Program-made: the position numbers and the translations under genes | Shown: positions 54,640-64,000 of the stretch, piece after piece | How positions within the stretch are numbered: the first letter of the stretch is position 1 | Layout of the letters: each line of letters opens with the position of its first letter | Assembly: GCF_038502225.1 (NCBI RefSeq) | Contig: NC_091312.1 | Coordinates: 33,998,523-34,062,522 of the forward strand | DNA: 64,000 nucleotides | From: Cherax quadricarinatus | Taxonomy: Eukaryota; Arthropoda; Malacostraca; Decapoda; Parastacidae | Direction of reading: 5' to 3' | Notes under the pieces: generated by a model | Told to the model about the DNA's origin: nothing | Databases searched by the model: none | The model's input: only the letters and a program-made list of their open reading frames with translations

Positions 54640-57075
54640 AGCAAATATTAGAGCCTACAACACTAGAAAATACACTGGACATAATCTTCACTAACAACGA
54701 CGATCTGATACGTAATATAACCGTATCAAAGACAATACACTCAGATCACAACATAATAGAGGTACAGACATGTATGCACAGGGCTCATGACCACCAAAAT
54801 GTGATTAGTCATAAAGGTCTCTCCATAAAATTCAATTTTAATAACAAAAGTATACAATGGGATCAAGTCAACCATGTCCTAAATGAAACACGCTGGGAAG
54901 ATATCCTAAACAACACGGATCCGAACATTTGCCTAGAAAAAATGAACTCTGGTTCTTGAGATCTGCTCAAGATACATTCCATTAAGAAAAAGAGAAGATG
55001 TAAACTAGAAAGAGAGAGACGCTCCCTATACAGACGAAGGCAAAGAGCCACAGAGCTGCTGAGAGGGGCCAATATATCTGAAATACGACGGGAGGCACTG
55101 GTCAATGAAATTGCAAATATTGAACTCAAGCTGAAGGAATCTTACAGGAGACAAGAATCACAGGAAGAACTAAAAGCCATAAAGGAAAATGAAAAAAAAA
55201 ATACTTCTCATATGCCAAATTTAAAGGAAAAACAACATTAAGTACTGGGCCCCTGCTTAGGCAGGATGGGACATACACAGATGACAGCCAGGAAATGAGT
55301 GAGATATTGAAGTCCCAATACGACTCAGTGTTCAGCGAGTCGCTGCCCAGACTAAAGGTCTACAATCCAAGTGAATTCTTTATGAACTAAACCCAAAATC
55401 GGGACATCTCAAAAATCTCGGATGTTATCTTAACTCCACAAGACTCTGAAAAGGCTATAAATGACATGCCCAGGCACTCTGCCCCAGGCCCAGACTCATA
55501 GAACTCCGTGTTCATCAAGAATTGTAATAAGCCCCTATGGAGAGGGAGCATGGACACAGGGGTTATCCCACACACACTAAAAACAACAGACATAGCCCCA
55601 CTCCACAAAGGTGGCAGTAAACCAATTGTAAAGAACTACAGACCGATAGCACTAACATCCCATATCATAAAAATCTTTGAGAGGGTTCTAAGAAGCAAGA
55701 TCGCCTACCACCTAGATACCCTTCAGTTACACAACCCAGGGCAACAAGGATTTAGAGCAGGTTGCTCCTGCCTGTCCCAGCTACTGGACCACTGTGACAA
55801 GGTCCTGGATGCTGTTGAGGATAAACAAAATACACATGTACTGTACACAGACTTTGCAAAAGCTCTCGACAAGTGTGACCATGGTGTAATAGCACACAAA
55901 ATGCACGATAAAGAAATAAAAGGAAAAGTTGGTAGATGGATCTATAACAAATAGAACACAAATAGTAATAGTAAACAGAGTAAAGTCCCAGGCAGCCACG
56001 GTGAAAAGCTCTGTTCCTAGTGGCACAGTACTTGCTCCCATTCTATTCCTCATCCTCATTTCGGACATAGAGATGTAAGCCATAATTCCGTGTCTTCCTT
56101 TGCGGATGACACCTGAATTGCCATGGCAGTGACCTCCATCGAAGACACCTCAAGATTCCAAGGGGACATAAAACAAATCTTCAATGGGCCTCTCAAAACA
56201 ATATGAAGTTCAACGAGGAGAAATTTGAACTACTCAGATATGGGAAACTTGCAGAAATAAAATATGTGTCAGGGTATACGACAAATTCTAACCATACAAT
56301 AGAGCGAAAAAGAAATGTGAAGGACCTGGGAGTGATAATGTCAGAGGATCTCACCTTCAAAGACCACAACAATGCATCTACCTCATCTGCTAGGAAAATG
56401 ATAGGATGGATAATGAAAACCTTCAAAACTAGGGACGCCAAGCCCATGATGATCCTCTTCAAATCGCTTGTTCTCTCTAGGCTGGAATACTGCTGTACAC
56501 TAATGGCCCCCTTCCAGGCTGGAGACATTGCAGACCTGGAGAGCGCACAAAGAAATTTCACGCCACACTTAAGTACAATAAGGCACTTAAATTACTGGGA
56601 ACGGTTGAAGGTCCTTGATCTGTATTCCATGGTACACAGGCGAGGGAGATACATGATAACATACACTTGGAAGGTCCTGGAGGGATTGATACCAAACCTG
56701 CTCACGAAAATCACTCCCTATGAAAGCAAAAGATTCGGCAGGAGATGCAACATTCCTCCGATGAAAAGCAGGGGCGCCATGAGTACACTGAGAGACAACA
56801 CAATAAGTGTCCTGGGCCGAAGACTGTTCAACTGCCTCCCAGCATACACAAGGGGGATTACCAATAGACCCCTGGCTGTCTTCAAGAATGCGCTGGACAG
56901 GCACGTAAATCAGTACCTGACCAACCGGCTGTGGTTTGTACGTCAGTTTGCGTGCGGCCAGCAGTAACAGCCTGGTTGATCAGACCCTGATCCTCTATTA
57001 GGCCTGGTCTCAGACCGAGCCTCGGGAGCGTTGACCCCCGAAACCCTCCAGGTAAACTCCAGATACCTGTTAGAC
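54640..57075 (+). pseudogene. jockey-like LINE, most of endonuclease C-terminus through RT to 3' UTR
   Basis: Begins in the endonuclease C-terminal part (ILEPTTLENTLDIIFTNNDD and IHSDHNIIEV near 54645-54770), then a basic linker (RRCKLERERRSLYRRRQRA). RT: KTTDIAPLHKGGSKPIVKNYRPIALTSHI, QGFRAGCSCLSQLL and VLYTDFAKALDKCDHGV (motif A) in 55508-55954; a motif B remnant SSVPSGTVLAPILFLIL near 56010-56060; SSFADDT near 56096 (catalytic pair present). 56203-56967 is a 254-codon open C-terminal region parallel to 51139-51777. A 3' UTR with AGCCTCGGGAGCGTTGACCC follows to about 57075. At least four stops or shifts. Confidence 0.9.
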
Positions 57076-57079
57076 TGAC

Positions 57080-59390
57080 AAGAAGCTCCCCAAATAAGTT
57101 GTACATGAATAAATAAGAGGATACGAGAAGACTTCACAGTCACTTACAATGAATGGGATCACAGTACCCACTCACAAGTGATGAATGAATGAATATTTGG
57201 ACACGAGGAGGATCCCATGACTAGAGGGCAGTAGACGGTGTATTGATCATGAAGCGCCGCCTCCCACCCCTACATGTCAATACAACGAGTGACAACTGAC
57301 GGATGCAACCATTCTCCAGACGTTGTGAATGATTGTAGAGAACGATAGAGGTGTAAAAGAAGTTTTTGAATGTAATCTGTGGTGTATTGGGTTATTTACT
57401 ACTGTTTCCCCAGATAAAGAAACTTTATATATTTTGTCACCATACACAGTAACAATTACGTACGAGTAAATGCTACGAGACAGTAGGCAATAAGCTGTGG
57501 TTTCCAGGAGAAAACAGACAAGGATATATACACATTAAGGTGTATGTCTCTCATTGTATATGTAGCGAGAGTTTAATCTCATTTTTATTTTAGGAATTAA
57601 AGTATTCTTGACTTGTAGAGCACAGGCGACATGCAGTCTTGATGATCTTTGTGTAGTCGATAGGCTTTAAACTCCATTAATCAACTAACCAACAGAGAGG
57701 ACTACAGAGTTTAGCTGGTAATGTATTTTCGAGTATCTGGGGTTGAGGCACCAATTAGTTCTACAGAGTACTTGGGGTGTGGTATTATTTAGTATTAGAG
57801 TGTGATTTCAGGTGCGTCTGAAATTTATGCTTATTAAATGGTGCTATTCTCAAAGACTGCAAAAACGGTGTAGCTACGAGAGTTGTTGCCTACAGTGTGC
57901 ACTTCAGATGTTCAATATCGATGGTGTTACTGCCAGTCTCTTGTCTACAATTTACTTTTTCTCTTGAGTTGTTATAACCAAGCGAAGTTATAGTGCTGTG
58001 TTATGGAGACCTTCCTACATCCTAGCAGCGTATAACTACGATGCTGCAATATAATTAAGCTCAAGGACACGTAAAGAACATGAGGCTGCCTACCTAATAA
58101 GAATCTATTGAATTATGTATATTCTTCGAATTCTACATTTTTTTTCTTATTGCCTGAGACCTAAAAATTGTGAAATATTTAAATTTTATTATCGCAAATG
58201 TATATCATAAGCGCTCTTCCTCTTTGATCCTCTTTGCTAAGATGATCCAGTATTGATTAAAGTGGTTTGTTTGGGTTGAACCCGTGGGCCAGGGTGAGTC
58301 AACATGTGGTGCGTGTTAGCTCTATGCGTAGAGACGCGCGTCAACACTGCGTAGAGAAACTTGTACCGTTGATGCCACTTCCTCAAGCATCAAAATTTGG
58401 TGTAAACAAAAGTGGTAAGTTTTTTTTTATTCCACGAAACAACATTATTTCTAAACTACCAGAATTTTCTTTTGCATTATAATAAAATATATAATAAGAG
58501 GAAAGACCAAGGTCAGAACTTGACCTCGAATCATATCGAACACTTCAACGCAACTTTATAGTGACCTCCGGAAGAAAAGAGGGATCTTGCACAACCAAGA
58601 CCTCGTCCTCCTTCCCTCCCTTCGAGGGAGAGAAGGATGAGGTATCCAGAATGACTTCGACTTATGAACTGACTCCGACAGCGCACAAATAAATGAATTA
58701 ATTAACAAAAGCAAGCAAAAATTTCTGAAATGCATATTAAACACGTGAAAACATTACTAAATACACTATAGGTGACATCAGTGAGTTGTTGTGAGTCTGT
58801 ATACACACTAAATAAATCATGAAACACATCCTTCTGTTTTCCATCGCTAATTGACCGAAATGAGTTCAACGCTTCTGTAAGTATAATAATGCTCTGCGCT
58901 CCAACACTCTTCTTTTTATCAACAAATGAAAGATACCAGTTTTCATGAGGACACTAGACAAGTTGGTGCAGTAGATGCTTGACCACCTGGCTGCAGACAG
59001 TAAACCAAAACTCATGGACTCGATCACACGTATGTGTATAATAATTATTGATTGCTTGATAGAGTGACTCACACCAAGTTAAGAGAATGTCACTGTTAAG
59101 TTCAAGGTCGAAGGGACGAGTTCCATCCTCTTATTAATGATCTACTGTAAATTCTGTGTTTCTTATACGATTTATTTTCATAGAAATCCTACTAAATCTT
59201 CCCTACAAAAAAAAATCCCTTTCTAAAATAACTGAACAAGTTTTTTTAAGTTACACAAACATTTTCTGAAATTTAAAAATATATTAACAGTTTTCATTTT
59301 ATTCTCAGAGACAAACTTTACTTACTACATAATATAACTTATTATTTCAAGCTCTTGTGCATCCAAGAGTTAGTGCGTAGTGGGGAGGAA
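57080..59390. other. no recognisable gene or repeat
   Basis: About 2.3 kb of AT-rich unique-looking DNA. The small frames at 58267-58482, 58556-58744 and 58866-59072 lack motifs. No RNA gene seen. Confidence 0.5.
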
Positions 59391-59392
59391 AG

Positions 59393-59992
59393 ATGAGGCA
59401 GGGCAGGGGAGGCAGGGCAGGGGAGGCAGGGCAGGGGAGGCAGGGCAGGGGAGGCAGGGCAGGGGAGGCAGGGTAGGGGAGGCAGGGTAGGGGAGGCAGG
59501 GTAGGGTAGGGGAGGCAGGGTAGGGGAGGCAGGGTAGGGGAGGCACGGCAGGGAAGGTGAGTTTGGGGAGGCTGGGCAGGGGAGGCTGGGCAGGGGAGGC
59601 AGGGCAGGGGAGGCAGGGTAGGGGAGGCAGGGTAGGGGAGGCAGGGCAGGGGAGGCAGGGCAGGGGAGGCTGGGTAGGGGAGGCAGGGTAGGGGAGGCAG
59701 GGTAGGGGCGGCCGGGCTGGGGAGGCACGGCAGGGGAGGCAGGGTAGGGGAGGCAGGTTAGGGGAGGCAGGGTAGGGGAGGCAGGGCAGGGGAGGCACGG
59801 CAGGGAAGGTGAGTTTGGGGAGGCAGGGCAGGGGAGGCAGGGCAGGCAGGGAAGGTGAGTTTGGGGAGGCAGGGCAGGGAGGGCTGTGCAGGGAGGTCAG
59901 AGCAAGGGAGGCTGGGCAGGGAAGGTAGGTTAGGGAAGGCAGAACAGGGAGGGCGGAAGAGAAGGCAGGGCAGGGTGGGCAGGGAAGCCTGT
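59393..59992. repeat. 14-bp G-rich minisatellite
   Basis: Units of GGGGAGGCAGGGCA, with T, C and G variants, cover 600 bp; a longer interrupting unit with GGTGAGTTTGGGGAGG recurs near 59555, 59800 and 59850. Dense G runs on the plus strand favour G-quadruplexes. The Pro/Leu/Ser minus frames are artefacts. Confidence 0.95.
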
Positions 59993-60073
59993 GCATATGG
60001 AATTCCGGGTTCCAAAATGATACAGGAATTTGACGCAGGTTCCAATGACTCACACACAGTGTCAGGTTTACTA

Positions 60074-60075
<2 letters not shown>

Positions 60076-60129
<54 letters not shown>
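60076..60129. repeat. (CTG)18 trinucleotide repeat
   Basis: Eighteen uninterrupted CTG units on the plus strand (CAG on the minus). No surrounding exon is apparent. Confidence 0.98.
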
Positions 60130-60212
60130 AGAACGTCCTGGGTGTTTCTTAAGCGAAGGTCAAAGCTCTCGTCTACTTCCACCCACCCAATCAATAACTC
60201 ACTCTCAAACAC

Positions 60213-60219
60213 ATAAATT

Positions 60220-60282
<63 letters not shown>

Positions 60283-60305
60283 TTCTCCCTCTATCTATCT
60301 CTGGA
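60213..60305. repeat. (CT)n microsatellite
   Basis: About 30 CT units with flanking CTAT and CTTT variants. Confidence 0.97.
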
Positions 60306-60489
60306 GTACTTGCATTAAAATTTTAAAGAAATTAAGAGAAAGACGTGTAGATAGACAGTTAGTCAGTATCATTTATGTCTTGGGTTGTGCAATGAAGGCT
60401 GAACGTAACTGAGAGGCGCACTACGACACCAAGACTGACGCAGTAGTCCGTCAAGTGCACCCGACCTGTCTCATGCTCTCCTGTGGCAG

Positions 60490-60785
60490 TGGAACCCCAC
60501 CTGCAGCAGGTACAGGCAGCAGGCCTGTGACAGCACCTGCGGCAGGGACAGGCAGCAGACCTGTGGCAGTACCTGCGGCAGGTACAGACAGCAGGCCTGT
60601 GGCAGTACCTGCGGCAGGTACAGGCAGCAGGCCTGTGACAGCACCTGCGGCAGGGACAGGCAGCAGACCTGTGGCAGTGCCTGCGGCAGGGACAGGCAGC
60701 AGACCTGTGGCAGTGCCTGCGGCAGGGACAGGCAGCAGGCCTGTGGCAGTGCCTGCGGCAGGGACAGGCAGCAGGCCTGTGTCCC
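60490..60785. repeat. 36-bp minisatellite, about 8 units
   Basis: The unit GGCAGCAGACCTGTGGCAGT followed by GCCTGCGGCAGGGACA. Length divisible by three gives open frames on both strands (VPAAGTGSRPVA on plus, TGLLPVPAAG on minus). Sites vary at ACC/GCC, GGG/GGT and TGG/TGA. No start, signal peptide or splice context supports a gene. Confidence 0.95.
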
Positions 60786-61047
60786 AAACCAAACAGAACA
60801 CTGTATATAGACATAATCATCACAGTTGACATTCATGCAAATTTTGCCATTTTGGGAGTAAATAAAATGATTAAAAACTTTTAAGGAACATTTATGATTA
60901 ATACTAAAAGCACTGGAGATTTTTTCACTACTTATTTGAATGTGATAAACCGCAAATTAATACTTTCAGTACATTTAATACATAGCATTAGATGCTTCAG
61001 TGTGAAAACTATTCTCCTTGATACCTTAAGCAAAGTATCAAGGCCCA

Positions 61048-61150
61048 CACCGGTCTTGATGCCGGTGTGGGGGCTCTTGATTCATGGAACTGGATTTATT
61101 CAACCTTTCCTTGCATCGAACCTGAATGTCTCTTACTCCCTAGTCTATAT
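61048..61150 (+). repeat. SINE-like family, diverged partial copy
   Basis: GTCTTGATGCCGGTGTGGGG, CTCTTGATTCATGGAACTGG and CGAACCTGAATGTCTCTTAC parallel the 52653-52823 unit. The tail passes into (TA)n. Confidence 0.6.
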
Positions 61151-61163
61151 AGGTTTTGTATAC

Positions 61164-61164
<1 letters not shown>

Positions 61165-61223
<59 letters not shown>

Positions 61224-61242
61224 TATATATATATATATATAA

Positions 61243-61291
<49 letters not shown>

Positions 61292-61293
61292 TA

Positions 61294-61324
<31 letters not shown>

Positions 61325-61408
61325 AATATATAGAGATAATATATATATATATATATAAATATATACATATTATATATATATATATAATTATATACATATA
61401 TATATATG
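61165..61408. repeat. (TA)n with TACA and TAAA variants
   Basis: About 240 bp, more degenerate than the other (TA)n tracts. Confidence 0.97.
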
Positions 61409-61584
61409 TTCTCCACACTGCATAATACCAAAAAGTGTACTTTAAGAGACGGGTCCAGGAATTATAATTCGATTTCAGTAAACACAAGTGGATGAGCGCA
61501 CGACAGTACACTTGATACATTAAGGTGACTCACTTAAATTCCTCAGGTGAACCTATAATTCATGCCTAGGTATAAGCTAACTGT

Positions 61585-64000
61585 CCTTCTCTGTCACCCC
61601 TCCCCCACACTGTCCTTCCTCGTCACCCCTCCCCCACACTGTCCTTCCTGTCACCCCCTCCCCCACACTGTCCTTCCTCTGTCACCCCTCCCCCACACTG
61701 TCCTTCCTCTGACACCCCTCCCCCACACTGTCCTTCCTGTCACCCCTCCCCCACCCTGTCCTTCCTGTCACCCCTCCCCCACACTGTCACCCCTCACTGT
61801 CCTTCCTGTCACCCCTCCCCCACACTGTCCTTCCTGTCACCCCTCCCCCACACTGTCCTTCCTCTGTCACCCCTCCCCCACACTGTCCTTCCTGTCACCC
61901 CTCCCCCACACTGTCCTTCTTGTCACCCCTCCCCCACACTGTCCTTCCTGTCACCCCTCCCCCACACTGTCATTCCTGTGTCACCCCTCCCCCACACTGT
62001 CCTTCCTCTGTCACCCCTCCCCCACACTGTCCTTCCTCTGTCACCCCTCCCCCACACTGTCCTTCCTCTGTCACCCCTCCCCCACACTGTCCTTCCTCTG
62101 TCACCCCTCCCCCACACTGTCCTTCCTGTCACCCCTCCCCCACACTGTCCTTCTTGTCACCCCTCCCCCACACTGTCCTTCCTGTCACCCCTCCCCCACA
62201 CTGTCCTTCCTGTCACCACTCCCCCACACTGTCCTTCCTCTGTCACCCCTCCCCCCCACTGTCCTTCCTCTGTCACCCCTCCCCCACACTGTCCTTCCTG
62301 TCACCACTCCCCCACACTGCCCTTCCTCTGTCACCCCTCCCCCACACTGTCCTTCCTCTGTCACCCCTCCCCCACACTGTCCTTCCTCTGTCACCCCTCC
62401 CCCACACTGTCCTTCCTCTGTCACCACTCCCCCACACTGCCCTTCCTCTATCACCCCTCCCCCACACTGTCCTTCCTCTGTCACCCCTCCCCCACAGTGA
62501 CCTTCCTCTGTCACCCCTCCCCCACATTACCCTTCCTCTGTCACCCCTCGCCCACATTACCCTTCCTCTGTCACCCCTCCCCCACATTACCCTTCCTCTG
62601 TCACCCCTCCCCCACATTACCCTTCCACTGTCACCCCTCCCGCACATTACCCTTCCTCGGTCACCCCTCTCCCACATTACCCTTCTTCTGTCACCTCTCC
62701 GCACATTACCCTTCCTCTGTCACCCCTTCCCACATCATCCTTCCGCTGTCACCCCACCCCACATTACCCTTCCACTGTCCCCCCTCCCCCGTTTTACCCT
62801 TCCACTGTCACCCCTCCCCCACATTACCCTTCCGCTATCAATCCTCCCCACATTACCCTTCCACTGTCGCCCCTTCCCCACATTACCCTTCCACTGTCAC
62901 CCCTTCCAACATCACCCTTCCACTGTTACCCCTCCCCATGTTACCCTTCCACTGTCACCCCTCCCCACATTACCCTTCCTCTGTCACCCCTTCCCACATC
63001 ACCCTTCCACTGCCACCCCTCTCCCACATTACCCTTCCACTGTCACCCCCTCGCACATTACCCTTCCTCTGTCACCCCTTCCCACATCACCCTTCCATTG
63101 TCACCCCTCCCCCACATTACCCTTCCACTGTCACCCCTCACCCACATTACCCTTAAACTGTCACCCCTCCCCCACATTACCCTTCCTCTGTCGCCCCTCC
63201 CCCACATTACCCTTCCTCTATCACCCCTCCCCCACATTACCCTTCCACTGTCACCCCTCTCCCACATTACCCTTCTTCTGTCACCTCTCCGCACATTACC
63301 CTTCCTCTGTCACCCCTTCCCACATCACCCTCCCATTGTCACCCCTCCCCCACATTACCCTTCCACTGTCACCCCTCACCCACATTACCCTTCCACTGTC
63401 ACCCCTCCCCACATTGCCCTTCCACTGTCACCCCCCAAATTACACTTCTACTCTCACCCCTCCCCACATTACCATTCCACTGCACCCCCCACATTACCCT
63501 TCCACTGTCACCCCTCCCCCACGTTACCTTTCCACTGTCACCCCTCCCCCACATTGCCCTTCCACTGTCACCCCCCCAAATTACACTTCTACTGTCACCC
63601 CTCCCCACATTACCATTCCACTGTCACCCCCCACATTACCCTTCCACTGTCACCCCTCCCCCACACTACCTTTCCACTGTCACCCCTCCCCCACATTGCC
63701 CTTCCACTGTCACCCCTCCCCCACATTATCCTTCCACTCTCACCCCTCCCCCACATTACCGTTCCACTGTCACCCCTCCTCACATTGCCCTTCCACTGTC
63801 ACCCCCCACATTACCCTTCCACTGTCACCCCTCACCCACATTACCCTTCCACTGTCACCCCTCCCCACATTACCCTTCCACTGTCACCCCCCACATTACC
63901 CTTCCACTGTCACCCCTCCCCCACATTACCCTTCCACTGTCACCCCCCACATTACCCTTCCACTGTCACCCCTCCCCCACATTACCCTTCTACTGTCACC
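61585..64000. repeat. 30-bp C-rich minisatellite running off the window
   Basis: The unit CACTGTCCTTCCTCTGTCAC followed by CCCTCCCCCA, with 28-bp variants lacking CT. From about 62525 the unit shifts to CATTACCCTTCCACTGTCAC plus CCCTCCCCCA with more length variation. At least 2.4 kb. Runs of four to five C on plus mean G runs on minus. The Pro/His/Ser and Gly/Arg-rich open frames are artefacts of the period. Confidence 0.97.

Noticed and set aside
59342..60212. Pro/Leu/Ser-rich minus-strand ORFs including poly-Ser
   Set aside because: Translation of the 14-bp G-rich minisatellite and the CTG repeat.
60359..60836. Overlapping ORFs on both strands in the 36-bp repeat
   Set aside because: Repeat length divisible by three; both strands equally open and no gene context.
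61562..63156. ORFs of 312 and 392 codons rich in Pro, His and Ser
   Set aside because: Produced by a 30-bp C-rich minisatellite with shifting unit lengths; the frames overlap one another.

Overview
This window looks like repeat-dense intergenic or intronic DNA from a eukaryote, most likely a decapod crustacean (crayfish, lobster or shrimp type). The evidence is the content. There are no bacterial-style operons. There are several clades of LINE, a BEL/Pao LTR retrotransposon with a separate solo LTR, a Tc1-like DNA transposon, a tRNA-derived SINE, a short SINE-like family, Penelope-type termini and many microsatellites. Several of these repeats I recognise from memory as typical of decapod genomes, but no search was run. 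No host protein-coding exon could be supported. All recognisable coding sequence is retroelement or transposase sequence.

Layout. 0-4 kb: a jockey-like LINE tail, a Tc1-like element with 20-bp terminal inverted repeats, SINE-like copies and a solo LTR with a 5-bp target duplication. 4-6 kb: a chimeric MITE joined to a LINE fragment and (TA)n. 6-12 kb: mostly unrecognised DNA with small LINE scraps. 12-15.7 kb: a decayed minus-strand CR1 LINE with an SGNH-type ORF1, interrupted by a 587-bp foldback element with 12-bp target duplications that carries a hammerhead ribozyme fold. 17-21 kb: CRE palindromes and a 1.7-kb, 24-bp minisatellite. 21-28 kb: LINE, MITE, SINE and Penelope-type scraps. 28-31 kb: low-repeat DNA with a possible minus-strand promoter and first exon. 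31.5-38 kb: a BEL/Pao element with nearly identical LTRs but a broken, integrase-deleted interior and a SINE insertion. 38.6-50.8 kb: a (TA)n archipelago in which LINEs, MITEs and a 650-bp Penelope-type hairpin are separated by (TA)n tracts. 51-57 kb: two further LINE copies, a decayed RT interrupted by a SINE with 13-bp target duplications, and another LINE tail. 59-64 kb: four kinds of tandem repeat, ending in a 30-bp minisatellite that runs off the window.

The elements do not form a pathway. They are parasites layered on each other, and nesting gives a relative order (CR1 before the Penelope-type foldback; BEL before its SINE; a LINE RT before its SINE).

The most interesting signal is a set of four hammerhead-like motifs (12.95, 15.66, 23.33 and 47.5/48.05 kb) sharing a loopless stem III and an extra nucleotide before stem II. 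Their stem I sequences differ but stay paired. In one family the core reads UUGAUAA, which would replace the C3-G8 pair with U3-A8. The (TA)n-bounded LINE/MITE cluster and the trans-mobilised-looking BEL element are the next most notable.
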